From Streptomyces davaonensis JCM 4913 (GTDB lineage: Bacteria; Actinomycetota; Actinomycetes; Streptomycetales; Streptomycetaceae): 64,000 bases of DNA. Positions 1-8,586 of this stretch are shown piece by piece. The first letter of the stretch is position 1; each line of letters starts with the position of its first letter. The stretch lies in contig NC_020504.1 of assembly GCF_000349325.1 (NCBI RefSeq), positions 1,456,806-1,520,805 on the forward strand, read 5' to 3'. The notes under the pieces are model-generated. The model did not search any database and had not been told where the DNA came from. It was given only the letters and a program-made list of their open reading frames with translations. Made by a program: the position numbers and the translations under genes.

Positions 1-143
1 GAGAAGGGAGTCGCGGGTGAGCGAGCGGACGGTCGACACGGCGGCGGAGGCGGTGGGGCAGTCGGGTCGATGAGTCGATCGTGCATCGTAGGCGGGCCTA
101 CGCCGGGTATGTGGCGGCGGACAATGCCCGGCGGGCGGGGCAC
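1..143 (+). pseudogene. Fragment of LuxR-type regulator gene (internally deleted copy)
   Basis: Bases 1-50 match 34139-34188 with one difference, and bases 52-143 match 34312-34403 with a few differences. Both blocks lie at the 5' end of the intact LuxR gene at 34155-35828. The fragment keeps the GGGAG-type ribosome binding site and GTG start (base 17) but has lost about 123 bases of coding sequence between the blocks, and similarity stops at about base 143. It cannot encode a LuxR protein: the C-terminal helix-turn-helix is absent. The window begins inside this duplication, so its left limit is unknown. Confidence 0.8.
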
Positions 144-176
144 TACGCAGCGTCCTCGGTGTTCGCTCACCCAGTC

Positions 177-873
177 ATGACCGTCCCCAAGCGGAAGATG
201 TGCCGCAGCAACACCCGCCACCGCCGAGCACAGTGGAAGGTCACCACCCCCACGCTGGTGCCGGTCACCCTCGACGGCGTCCAACACCTCGTACCGCAGC
301 GGCTGGTCATGGCGTACGAGCGTGGGCTGCTGCGCCCCGACGACCGCCGACTGCCCGTAACCGTGCTCTCCGGGTTCCTCGGGGCGGGCACGACCACGCG
401 ACGGCGCCACCCTCGACGACCTGGCCCGTCTGGACACCATGGTCACGGTCGTGGACGCGGCCAACTTCCTGCCCGAACTGGACAGCGGCGACGAACTCGC
501 CGAGATCGGTCTCGCCCCATACAAGGACGACGAACGCACGGTCAGCGATCTCCTCGTGGACCAGATCGAGTTCGCCGACGTCATCGTGCTGAACAAGCTC
601 GACCTGGTCGACGACGCGTCCGCGGCACGGCTGCGAGCGGCGCTCACCCGGCTGAACCCCCTCGCGCGGATCATCGATGCCGTACAGGGACAGATCCCGC
701 TCCAACACGTGCTGGGCACCCGACTGTTCGACCTTGACCGGGCGCAGCAGGCACCGGGCTGGGTGCGGGAGCTGAACGGCGACCATGTCCCCGAGACCGA
801 GGAGTACGGCGTCTCCTCCACGGTCTTCCGCGCCGACGTCCCCTTCCACCCCGAGCGGTTGTGGACGTTCGTG
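177..873 (+). pseudogene. Broken L32 (RpmF paralogue) / CobW-type GTPase pair
   Basis: From ATG 177 the frame reads like ribosomal protein L32 ([17 protein letters not shown], then an AYERGLLRP end), of the zinc-independent paralogue type that in Streptomyces sits in Zur-regulated clusters beside a COG0523/CobW GTPase. There is no L32 stop codon: the frame runs on into a GTPase N-terminus ([13 protein letters not shown]) whose Walker A lysine is replaced (GAGTTT instead of GAGKTT). At about 395-403 the GTPase is interrupted by a large deletion and a frame change. It resumes in another frame with [17 protein letters not shown] and a good NKLD guanine-recognition motif, and fades at FHPERLWTF near 873. 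Missing P-loop lysine, deletion, frame change and truncated C-terminus make the GTPase dead. L32 could in principle still be translated as a fusion, but no ribosome binding site precedes base 177. Nothing recognisable is seen in 874-1064. Confidence 0.7.
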
Positions 874-1064
874 CCCTCGTCGCCCTGGCCGTCAGCACCT
901 GGCTCGTCGTTCACCACCGCCGCCGCGACCAGACCGTTTTCCCCCGGAGCCGGCCCGGAAGGAGGATCGGGGTACGGCCTCGGCTACAAGCGCGAGAAAC
1001 GCAGGTGTCGGTCAAGACTCGGCGCTCTATCCTGCTCTGTTCGCTTACAGAGGGGTACAGCGCT

Positions 1065-2162
1065 ATGACCGGCCTTGCAGATCCGCTCGACGATGAACAG
1101 CAGTATCTCGTTGACGTCGTGTGGTCGACGTTCGTTGAGCACGGCGAGTTCCCGAAGTTCTTCTACGTCAATCACCTCATGCGGCGCCGCAGACACGACA
1201 CGGTCGCCGTGCTCAACAGCTTCCCCGCGGTGGGCACTGTGCTCACCCACCGTTACCGGGCAGTCGGCTGGTGGGGAACCGATCACAACCCCGACCACGA
1301 CGGAGTGGTCTTCCTGACGGTTGCCGGGCTCTACCACGTTCAGGATGACCCGGTGGCCGAAATGATCAGCCGGGGCCTGCTCGTGTTCATGCGCGAGTTG
1401 ACCAAGGCTCAGGACAGGATCCTCGACTCGCCGTTCGCCATGCCTGACGTCGAGGTCGACCTAGCCACCTCGGTGACGCGGGCCGAGGCCAAGGGAGGCT
1501 ACGTAGGCCACATGGCGACGATCGCCGAGCAGGAATGGCCGGGGATTCGCTACAACAAGGGAAACAACACGGGGCGGCTGGGCATGTTGGCTGACGCCGA
1601 CTTCTCTACGGTCGCGGACTACCTTGCCGCGGTCACAGCCACGCTGTCGCCGCCCGAGCCTCCGGCCGCACTGCCGTACGCAGAGCCACGCGCCCTTCTG
1701 CGGGCGTTCAACTTCCTCGACGTCACCACCGAGCTGGTGCTTGGCCACCAGCTCGTATCCCGTCCGCCGATGGACCGGTCCAGTCTGCTGGCCCAGGACA
1801 TCGAGGACGAGGCCGGGTTCCAAGCGGGCTTGGTCGTCCTCACAGACATCCTTCGCGATCTACAGGTCCCGGGCAGGGCACCCGCCTCTGCTCTCGGCCG
1901 TCTCGAAGGTCACCTCGTCCGTCATCTACCCGCTATCGACCAGGCCGCGGTACAGCAGGCCGTCGAACTCCTCGACCAGGTCCGGGTGTTGCGGAACTCC
2001 GCGGTTCATCCCAAGCCCTCGGCGCGGCTCCTCGCCGCTCACCAGGCGCTCGGCTTGACCTTCCCCGTCCGGGACTTCACGGCCGCATGGGACAGCGTCC
2101 GGGCGCATGCCGAGCGGGCGCTGAGCCGAGTGCAAGAGGAGATTCAGGCCGCACGGCCGTAG
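1065..2162 (+). CDS. Unknown protein with HEPN-like RNxxxH motif near the C-terminus
   Basis: 365 residues from ATG 1065 (GAGGGG about 10 bases upstream); the frame is open further upstream but that sequence looks non-coding. I do not recognise the family with certainty. The N-terminal ~45 residues (YLVDVVWSTFVEHGEFPKFFYV) resemble a small helical domain seen at the start of several actinobacterial uncharacterised proteins. The C-terminal third is helical and contains VLRNSAVHP, which fits the R-N-x3-H signature of HEPN ribonuclease domains; this is a motif match only. No signal peptide or membrane segment is evident. It converges on the large STAND NTPase gene with a 96-base gap holding a hairpin. 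HEPN effectors often sit beside STAND sensors in phage defence, which would fit, but the pairing here is inference. Confidence 0.6.
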   Translation: MTGLADPLDDEQQYLVDVVWSTFVEHGEFPKFFYVNHLMRRRRHDTVAVLNSFPAVGTVLTHRYRAVGWWGTDHNPDHDGVVFLTVAGLYHVQDDPVAEMISRGLLVFMRELTKAQDRILDSPFAMPDVEVDLATSVTRAEAKGGYVGHMATIAEQEWPGIRYNKGNNTGRLGMLADADFSTVADYLAAVTATLSPPEPPAALPYAEPRALLRAFNFLDVTTELVLGHQLVSRPPMDRSSLLAQDIEDEAGFQAGLVVLTDILRDLQVPGRAPASALGRLEGHLVRHLPAIDQAAVQQAVELLDQVRVLRNSAVHPKPSARLLAAHQALGLTFPVRDFTAAWDSVRAHAERALSRVQEEIQAARP

Positions 2163-2177
2163 GGTGACCTGTCACAT

Positions 2178-2200
2178 CGGGCCGTATGTAAAGCGGCCCG
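2178..2200. terminator. Hairpin between convergent genes
   Basis: Perfect 7-bp arms CGGGCCG (2178-2184) and CGGCCCG (2194-2200) with a 9-base A/T-rich loop, between the stop codons of the two convergent genes. Likely a bidirectional terminator; no U-tract, as is usual in Streptomyces. Confidence 0.45.
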
Positions 2201-2258
2201 GTGGGCGCGGCACTCGCGCACGAGAACGCACGGCTCAAGGCGGTCGCGCGTCTGGACC

Positions 2259-5200
2259 TCACCAGTCTCGGCCGTCCGGAGGGAGTTCGTCTGTTTCGTC
2301 CCGCATACGGTCCAGGGTGGCGTGCGCGAGATCGCGGTAGAACTGCTCCTCGACGCTGCCCCGGGCGCATCCGTCGGCCAGCTCAGTGGCCTTCGCCTGC
2401 TGCTCTATATCCTCGGGGTGGGGCTCGCCAGGCGTCCCCCAACGCATCCCGCTCATGCAGGCTTCATAGAGGGCGCCCCGCACTCTTCTCAGGCTGGCGT
2501 CTCCGTGGCGGTCCGCGGCTCGCAGGCAGCGGCGTACGAACCCGACGTCCCAGACCAGTGTCCGTGGGGCTTTGGACAACATCGCCGCGGCGACCGTGAT
2601 CTTCACGGGGTCGCTGTCGTCGAGATATTCGTCAATCACGGCGGTGACCCGGGCGTCGTAGGGCCCGGCGACAAGCTCGAAGAGGTGGGCTCCCAGATAG
2701 CGCCTGCGGGCGGATTCCGGTTCGGCGGCGATCCAGTCGCGGATCTGTCGCAGTAGGTCCGGGAAGTCGCCGTGATCGTGGAATGGCGGTGTCACATGCC
2801 AGCGGAAGGGCAGGGCGGAGTGCATGCCTCTCGCTTGGCGTGATGAGGACTCCGCCCTGGCTTCGAGCAGTTCGATGACGGAGAGGGGTTCGGTGCGGGC
2901 GAGTTCTGCGAGGAACCGGCCGATCTCGTAGCCGTCGATGGACGGTGCTGCGGTCAGGGCGGTGAGAAATGCCTCCTGCTGTTCCTTGGAGAGATCCGAC
3001 CAGGACAGCGAACTGTATGGGGCACCGGCCACGGCCAGGGCGAACGCGTCGAGGTCCGCTGTCTCCAGGGCGGGCGATGCGGTGAGCAGTTCGACGGCCA
3101 GGTCCTTGTGCTGCGTGGCGATGACGCGCACGGCGCCGAGAGCGGCCCTGCGCACGATATTGTCCCCGTGGATGGCGAGTTCGCGCAGCAGGTCCGCCTC
3201 GCCGTCCAGCAGATCGCCGCGACCGCGCTGGTGACCAAACGCCTGCGCCATTTCCCGGGTGAGTTCGGTGTTCTCCGAGCCCATGAGCGTTCGCCCCCAG
3301 TGGACCGCGCGGTCGCCGGCGGCGTGTCCCATTGCAGCGACAGTGACCGACACAAGCGATGCCAGCGAGCACTCGGGCGCGGCCATGGCCTGCTCGCAGA
3401 TGGCTTCGCCGACGGACGGGCGGTGGGTGACCAGCGTCCAGATGAAGGACCGGGCTCGTCCGCTGTCGGTGCCGAAGACCCTGTAGTTCTCGCTGAGCAA
3501 GACATCGACGCACGCCGCGATCGTGTCGTCTGTCCAGTCGGCGAGCGCGCCCATCACGTCGCTGAACAGTGCGTCTTGCGCCGCACGCGAATCCGAGACG
3601 GCGGAGTAGACGGCCGGGTCGGCCGGTCCGTGTAGCGCCCGGGCGAGTTCGTTGTCCGGTGAGGTGGGTATTGCGCTCAACAGGTCTTCGGCGGGGCGGC
3701 GGAGGCCGTCGGGGCCGTGCTGTGCGAGCCAGCCCAGCTCAGTGCGCACGGCGACCAGGATTGCCGGCGGCAGGGCGTGCTCAACGATGTACCGGTGCAG
3801 CCGGTCGATGGTGCTCGCGAGGTGTGGGATCCACGGCTGGCACATGGCGTCTGTCACCGTCAGCCCGAAACCGCCAAGTGGCAGGCTGATTGCGTTGCCG
3901 ATCAGGGAACGGGCCGCCGAGGCGCGTTCGAGCTGCGGGTGTCCCAGCTCCTCGAACGCCAGGTCCAGCGCCGCGCCGCGCATGTCCAGGACCTCACTGG
4001 TGGGGGTCAGCACGTAGGGGCGGAAGGTCAAGGTCCAGGTCGTGGGTGTCCACAGCTCGTCATGGCCTTCCGTGCTCAGTACGGGGGCGAGCACGCTCAG
4101 CGGCTGGTGGACAGACGGAGGAGCGGGTGCTCGGGCCAGCCAGCGCTCGACCTGGCTGACGAGGATCTGCTGGTACTCGGTGGGGCCCCAGCGGGTGTAG
4201 CCGGCCAGTTCCTCCAGAATCCGCAAGGGGTGCGAGGGGTGTTGAGGCAGGGGGCGCGGGTCGTCGCAGCCCAGGCGCCAGAGAAGGGCGGCCGCCTGCG
4301 GCAGGAACTCCAGAGAATGAGCGGCGGCCTGGAGGACAGGGGCCAGGGCATAGCGCACATCCGTGTCGGTCCAGGTGTGGGTCAATCCGAACCCGACTTC
4401 CGCGGTGACGGGGGCGCAGGGGTTGTCCGCCGCCCATGTGGCCAGGTCTACAACCCGCCGTGGTTGGAAGAAGGCGACCTTCGCCACGACCTCCAGCAGA
4501 CTCACCAGCTCCCGTGCGTCCGCGGCTCGGAACGCTGCCGTGATCTGCTCCCACAAGGGCTCGATCAGCCCTCCGGTGCTGGTGCCCTGTTGCTGTTGCC
4601 ACTCCACACGGCCGGTGTTCACCACCAGGTTGGCCAGCGCGCTGCCCTGGCCGGCTTCCATGGCTCGGGCGAGGTAGCCCGTGGGCAGACCTGTGCTGCT
4701 GTGACGCGCTGCCTTGACGAGCAGGGCGTCGCCCAGCAGGTCCGGCACGAGACGTAGGGTTGTGCCGTGGCTCAGGACCACCCCGGCGCCTTCCAGGGTC
4801 GCCAAGTGGCGGGCGCAGACGTCGAACGGCAAGCCTGTCAGAGCTTCCAGCGACGTGCGAACCTCCGGTTCCGCGAGCCGCGCAGGCTGGAACGCGGCGA
4901 GGGCGGAAAGCAGGTCCTGGGGTACCTGGACAGATGCCGGATCGGCGGTCAGCGCCTCGGCAAGCCGGTCCGTGAGTTCCAGGTGGAGTTGCTCGTCGCC
5001 TTCGATTCTTCGAGGATCCAGGGCTCCGCTGTTGATCAGCGCCGCGCCGGTGACGATCAGCAGTGGGCAATCCCGCGCCGCAGTGGCGAGCCTCGGTGCG
5101 TGAAGCCGTACCGCTTCGTCCAGAATCTCGCTGGCCAGGGAGAGGGCGTCGTCGAACTCCAGGTCCCCGATCTCGACCGAGGTGGCCTCGCTCGCGTGCA

Positions 5201-6026
5201 GACCGGCCTGGGCCAGTGCGCGGCGAGCGTGGGCCGCACCGTAGGGCCGTAGGGAGAGCAGTACGTTGGCGGAGCCGTTGGCGCTCCGGACCCCGGCGAC
5301 GATCTTTTCCAGGGGGAGGGTGTGGTTGTGTGCGTCGTCGACGATCACCAGCAGACTGCCCGTGCTCGGCAGTTCCCTGAACGCGCCTGGGCCGATGTCC
5401 GGGTCGGGGCCGAGCACCCGTACTTCGACGGCGGGCTCTGCCTCGCGAAGCGCTTCGCACAGGGCCGTCACGATCTTCGTCTTCCCGACTCCACCCCTAC
5501 CGATGAGGAGCGCGACGCCTCCGTGCTCGTTCCTGGCGAACGGTACGAGGCTGTCCAGGATCTGAGTACGTCCGACGAGTCGCCAGCGGTGCGTGTAGAC
5601 CGAGCCCTGGTTCACCTGGCGGAGGTAGTCGTCGGGTTTCATCCAGGGATCCGATTCCGCGGGTCCGTTCTGCTGGATCACGACCTGCGTGCCGACCACA
5701 TTGCCCAGGAAGACCCCGCCCGTGAAGTCGATGTGGTCCCCTCGATACCAGGCCTCCGCGCTGCCCGGCGTATGCCGCTGCATAGCCTCCGCAACCGCTT
5801 GCGCGATCTGCGGATCGGCGACGAACAGGTCGGCCAACCGGTCGCCCCAGGACCGCACCGCTTCCTGCCGGGCGGGCTGGGCAGCCGCCTCGGCAAGCAC
5901 TTGTGCGGAGGCACTCGGATCCTGTGCCAGCGCCCGCGCCAGTTCCTCCACAAGCTGGCGCCCGCCCTCCCCGCCGACGCCTTCGGCCAACACCGCCAGC
6001 AACGCCGTCGGCAACGACTCGTCCAT
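2259..6026 (-). CDS. STAND-type P-loop NTPase with large helical-repeat C-terminus
   Basis: 1255 residues. I choose ATG 6026 because AGGAAGGGG lies directly upstream; an ATG eight codons earlier lacks a site. An N-terminal helical region (~1-90) is followed by a short Gly-rich linker (HIDFTGGVFLGNVVG) of the kind that joins effector-associated domains to NTPases in actinobacteria. Next comes the NTPase: Walker A GRGGVGKTK at roughly residue 180 and Walker B LLVIVDDAH about 60 residues later. The remaining ~850 residues are alpha-helical, Leu/Ala-rich and repeat-like, as expected of the sensor part of a STAND protein. No signal peptide or membrane segment. Such proteins act as signal-transducing switches; some are anti-phage sensors (Avs-like), others regulators. 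The N-terminal domain would be the effector or adaptor, but I cannot assign it. Convergent with the HEPN-like gene at 1065. Confidence 0.8.
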   Translation of the reverse strand: MDESLPTALLAVLAEGVGGEGGRQLVEELARALAQDPSASAQVLAEAAAQPARQEAVRSWGDRLADLFVADPQIAQAVAEAMQRHTPGSAEAWYRGDHIDFTGGVFLGNVVGTQVVIQQNGPAESDPWMKPDDYLRQVNQGSVYTHRWRLVGRTQILDSLVPFARNEHGGVALLIGRGGVGKTKIVTALCEALREAEPAVEVRVLGPDPDIGPGAFRELPSTGSLLVIVDDAHNHTLPLEKIVAGVRSANGSANVLLSLRPYGAAHARRALAQAGLHASEATSVEIGDLEFDDALSLASEILDEAVRLHAPRLATAARDCPLLIVTGAALINSGALDPRRIEGDEQLHLELTDRLAEALTADPASVQVPQDLLSALAAFQPARLAEPEVRTSLEALTGLPFDVCARHLATLEGAGVVLSHGTTLRLVPDLLGDALLVKAARHSSTGLPTGYLARAMEAGQGSALANLVVNTGRVEWQQQQGTSTGGLIEPLWEQITAAFRAADARELVSLLEVVAKVAFFQPRRVVDLATWAADNPCAPVTAEVGFGLTHTWTDTDVRYALAPVLQAAAHSLEFLPQAAALLWRLGCDDPRPLPQHPSHPLRILEELAGYTRWGPTEYQQILVSQVERWLARAPAPPSVHQPLSVLAPVLSTEGHDELWTPTTWTLTFRPYVLTPTSEVLDMRGAALDLAFEELGHPQLERASAARSLIGNAISLPLGGFGLTVTDAMCQPWIPHLASTIDRLHRYIVEHALPPAILVAVRTELGWLAQHGPDGLRRPAEDLLSAIPTSPDNELARALHGPADPAVYSAVSDSRAAQDALFSDVMGALADWTDDTIAACVDVLLSENYRVFGTDSGRARSFIWTLVTHRPSVGEAICEQAMAAPECSLASLVSVTVAAMGHAAGDRAVHWGRTLMGSENTELTREMAQAFGHQRGRGDLLDGEADLLRELAIHGDNIVRRAALGAVRVIATQHKDLAVELLTASPALETADLDAFALAVAGAPYSSLSWSDLSKEQQEAFLTALTAAPSIDGYEIGRFLAELARTEPLSVIELLEARAESSSRQARGMHSALPFRWHVTPPFHDHGDFPDLLRQIRDWIAAEPESARRRYLGAHLFELVAGPYDARVTAVIDEYLDDSDPVKITVAAAMLSKAPRTLVWDVGFVRRCLRAADRHGDASLRRVRGALYEACMSGMRWGTPGEPHPEDIEQQAKATELADGCARGSVEEQFYRDLAHATLDRMRDETDELPPDGRDW

Positions 6027-6086
6027 CTGCCCCTTCCTCGCTCTACACAACCGGCCCGCTCGGAGCCGTGGGTCAACGGTAGAGGT

Positions 6087-6266
6087 TCAGGCCGCACCAG
6101 GTGCCGACCTGGCGTACAACACGACCTCGACGCCGAGGCCAGCCACCGCCAGCGCCTCCAGCCCCGACAGAGCGCCGAGCAGCCCGCCGCCCGGTCCGCC
6201 AGCCCAGAACACCACCAACCCCGCCAGCGGCAGCACGCAGAACGCCGTCAAGTGCGCGTCAGCCAA
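6087..6266 (-). CDS. Possible small hydrophobic protein (59 residues)
   Basis: A short frame on the same strand and 60 bases upstream of the STAND gene, starting at TTG 6264-6266 (GAGG four bases before it) and ending at TGA 6087-6089. It reads LADAHLTAFCVLPLAG and continues with two hydrophobic stretches (around VLPLAGLVVFW and LEALAVAGLGVEVVL), suggesting a small membrane protein, and its third codon positions are mostly G or C. The weak start and small size make it uncertain. Apart from this frame, the 354-base gap 6027-6380 holds only the upstream region of the Nudix gene. Confidence 0.3.
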   Translation of the reverse strand: MADAHLTAFCVLPLAGLVVFWAGGPGGGLLGALSGLEALAVAGLGVEVVLYARSAPGAA

Positions 6267-6380
6267 AGGGCCTCGGCACCAGCCGGGAGCATCTCGTCAG
6301 GTTGACGCGAAAGAGCTGAATGAGCCTCCCTCTCCCGATCAGTCTGAGATCCTGGGGTCCGATCGAGAGGGGCCGCACGC

Positions 6381-6914
6381 ATGGAGTGGAAGACCCACGG
6401 TGAGCGACAGATCTACACCAACAGGTGGGTGAATCTGTGTCTGGTCGATGTTCAGCAGCCTGACGGGCGCAGGTGGGAGTACCACGTCGTTCGCCTCCGG
6501 CACCTGGCCGTGGCCGCCGTGGTCAACGACCGGCAAGAGGTTCTAATGATGTGGCGGCATCGCTTCATCACTGACTCGTGGGCCTGGGAGTTGCCCATGG
6601 GTCTGGTCGAGGAGGGCGAGACTCCCGAGGAGGCTGCTGGCCGCGAAGTCCTGGAGGAGACCGGCTGGCGCCCTGGTCCCATCAAGCCTCTGATCTACGC
6701 CGAACCGGCCAACGGCATCACCGACTCGCAGCACCACGTCTTCCGCGTTGACGGTGCGACCTACGCCGGACCTCCCACGGAGAAGAACGAGTCCGACCGC
6801 ATCGAGTGGATTCCCCTCTCGGAGATCCGGGGCATGATCGACCGCCGCGAGGTCGTGAGCAGCGGATCGCTCGTCGGCCTGCTCTACCTGCTTATGGACG
6901 AAGCGGTCCGCTGA
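6381..6914 (+). CDS. Nudix hydrolase
   Basis: 177 residues from ATG 6381 with GAGAGGGG nine bases upstream. The complete Nudix box GX5EX7REUXEEXGU is present (G-LVEEG-E-TPEEAAG-RE-VL-EE-TGW), so the magnesium-binding glutamates are intact and the protein should hydrolyse a nucleoside diphosphate linked to another moiety. The length and surrounding sequence resemble the ADP-ribose/nucleotide-sugar branch, but substrate cannot be read from sequence. Cytosolic. Its last 23 bases overlap the convergent XRE-TPR regulator gene, so the two transcripts are antisense at their 3' ends. Confidence 0.88.
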   Translation: MEWKTHGERQIYTNRWVNLCLVDVQQPDGRRWEYHVVRLRHLAVAAVVNDRQEVLMMWRHRFITDSWAWELPMGLVEEGETPEEAAGREVLEETGWRPGPIKPLIYAEPANGITDSQHHVFRVDGATYAGPPTEKNESDRIEWIPLSEIRGMIDRREVVSSGSLVGLLYLLMDEAVR

Positions 6915-8232
6915 CCAGCGGTAGGAGTTCCCGTAGCCGTGCCTCGAAGGCCAGGGCTACGGGCTCCTGCCTGTGGGGAGCCAACTGGTCGTAGAACTCC
7001 CTGAGATGGCCTGTCACGCGCTCGGACGCCACGGTCGACGCGGACTCCAGAGCCTGTGTGGCGGTGTGGCACGCCTGGTCAAGCTTGCCCTGGTCCAGTT
7101 GCGTACGGGCGAGCCAGAAGGCGTGAAACGCACGGCCACGCTGATTGCTGCGGTCTTCCCGCCGCAGAGCATCCGCGATCAGTGGCTCTGCGGTCGATGC
7201 TTCGCCGAGTCGGCCATGGGCGATGCCGGTGTCCACGATGAGCTTCGGCTCGTCGAAGTAGGCCACCCATGACGGGTCGGGATCGCTCTGCCGGATCTGC
7301 TCGAAATGGCTGTGTGCTTCCCCGATCGCCTGGTGGGTGGCATCCCGGTTGCCGAGGGTGGCATGCGCGAAGGCTTCGCGCATCGACAGCATGGACAGAA
7401 CGCGCGGGGTGGTGTCGAGTGCGGAGCGGGCCTGGTCCTGGGCAGCGGTCACGAGTGCCAGGGAGTCTGCGGGCTTGTCCTGGTAGGTGCCCTGCAAGCT
7501 CATGCAGGCTAGGACGTTGGCCATGAACTGGCGGTCGTCGATCTCCTTGGCGAGTTGCAGGGCTTCGGTGAAGTAGGCGCGGGCTTGGCTGTACTGGCGG
7601 GCGTCGAAGTAGGTCCAGCCGGTGAGGCGTGCCAGTTCGGCTGCGATGCCGTACAGGCCGTTTTGGATGGATGGTGGCCGGTGCTCTTTCAGGAGTCCGA
7701 CGACGTAGCGGAGCTGGCCGACGATGGCCGGCCGCAGCGCTTCGCCGCCGTGCTGGTTGTCCCGTCGCCAGTAGTCCTCGATGGAGGAGCGGAAAGCCTC
7801 AAGTGTGGCTGTGCTCAAGCTTGTTCGGGTGGCCAAGGCCAAGATGCTGTCCACATCGGGGCCTGGTAAGGACGTGGTGGCTTGCTGTTCGGGCTCGGGT
7901 AGCTGGGGTAGCGCTCGCTCGGCGACCACAAGGGCCTGAGGGGTCTCCCACTGTCGGCGGGCGAGCCCGAGCATGTCTCCGGGGATGCGCAAGCCATCTG
8001 CGATGCGCTCGATCACGTCCATGTGCTGCAACTGGCGTTTCCCTGCGATGACTTCGCCAACGCGACTGGGTGTCAGATCGCATCGCCTGGCAATCATCGA
8101 CGGGTAGATGCCTGCCTTGATCTTGACCAGCCGGAACACTCTGGAGAAGTCCCGCACTCGACACGCGTCGATCATCTCGGGATCGGTGAGCAGCCTGGCA
8201 GGCAGTTCCTGCGGCCGGTCGGCGTCGGGCAT
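6892..8232 (-). CDS. XRE-family regulator with TPR-like C-terminal half
   Basis: 446 residues from ATG 8232, chosen because AGGGGGAG lies at the right distance; an in-frame ATG 22 codons earlier lacks a site. Residues ~30-90 form a helix-turn-helix (PSMIARRCDLTPSRVGEVIAG), followed by a long helical part with TPR-like units (ARAYFTEALQLAKEIDDRQF, AEPLIADALRREDRSNQRGR), as in regulators whose repeats bind a peptide or partner. Members of this architecture are common in Streptomyces accessory regions and are often encoded beside Nudix or kinase-like genes. A perfect palindrome at 8291-8307, 59 bases upstream of the start, is the obvious autoregulatory site and could also control the rightward genes from 8356. 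Confidence 0.8.
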   Translation of the reverse strand: MPDADRPQELPARLLTDPEMIDACRVRDFSRVFRLVKIKAGIYPSMIARRCDLTPSRVGEVIAGKRQLQHMDVIERIADGLRIPGDMLGLARRQWETPQALVVAERALPQLPEPEQQATTSLPGPDVDSILALATRTSLSTATLEAFRSSIEDYWRRDNQHGGEALRPAIVGQLRYVVGLLKEHRPPSIQNGLYGIAAELARLTGWTYFDARQYSQARAYFTEALQLAKEIDDRQFMANVLACMSLQGTYQDKPADSLALVTAAQDQARSALDTTPRVLSMLSMREAFAHATLGNRDATHQAIGEAHSHFEQIRQSDPDPSWVAYFDEPKLIVDTGIAHGRLGEASTAEPLIADALRREDRSNQRGRAFHAFWLARTQLDQGKLDQACHTATQALESASTVASERVTGHLREFYDQLAPHRQEPVALAFEARLRELLPLVSGPLRP

Positions 8233-8290
8233 TGGGCGGCTCCCCCTGCGAGGGCTACGCAACGTTGTTGGGACTCTACTTGCCGCGATG

Positions 8291-8307
8291 TTACCCAAGT
8301 TGGGTAA
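8291..8307. promoter_or_regulatory. Palindromic operator between XRE gene and rightward small genes
   Basis: TTACCCAA-G-TTGGGTAA, perfect 8-bp arms with one central base, A/T-rich against the local background. It lies in the divergent intergenic region 8233-8355, the expected binding position for the XRE-family protein encoded on the left. Confidence 0.6.
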
Positions 8308-8355
8308 TCAGCCTGACCTTCTGGCGGCGGCTCCCGGAACGCGATGCTCCTGCAC

Positions 8356-8586
8356 ATGGCGAGCAACCAGCAGACCAGACCAGACATCGGTGACCTGGCG
8401 AAGGACCGCGTCAGGGGATGTATCGGCATCGTCATGGGTGAGATCGGCGGCCGGGTCCAGATAAGGCCCATCGGTGGCGGCGTTGAGTGGGATGCCTTGC
8501 CGAGCAACGTGGTGGCGCCGAGTGCGCGGGAGGAACTGAGCGCACGTCTGGCCATCAAGAACGCCAGCAGCCGGGACGGCCTGTGA
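8356..8586 (+). CDS. Small conserved-looking hypothetical protein (76 residues)
   Basis: Read from ATG 8356 (MASNQQTRPDIGDLAKD); another in-frame ATG is at 8344 and neither has a clear ribosome binding site. The middle reads RVRGCIGIVMGEIGGRVQIRPIGGGVEWDA, which suggests a small beta-rich domain, perhaps nucleotide- or RNA-binding, but I do not recognise the family. Its stop TGA overlaps the start of the next small gene (TGATG), so the two are translationally coupled. It is divergent from the XRE regulator gene and probably controlled by it. Confidence 0.55.
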   Translation: MASNQQTRPDIGDLAKDRVRGCIGIVMGEIGGRVQIRPIGGGVEWDALPSNVVAPSAREELSARLAIKNASSRDGL

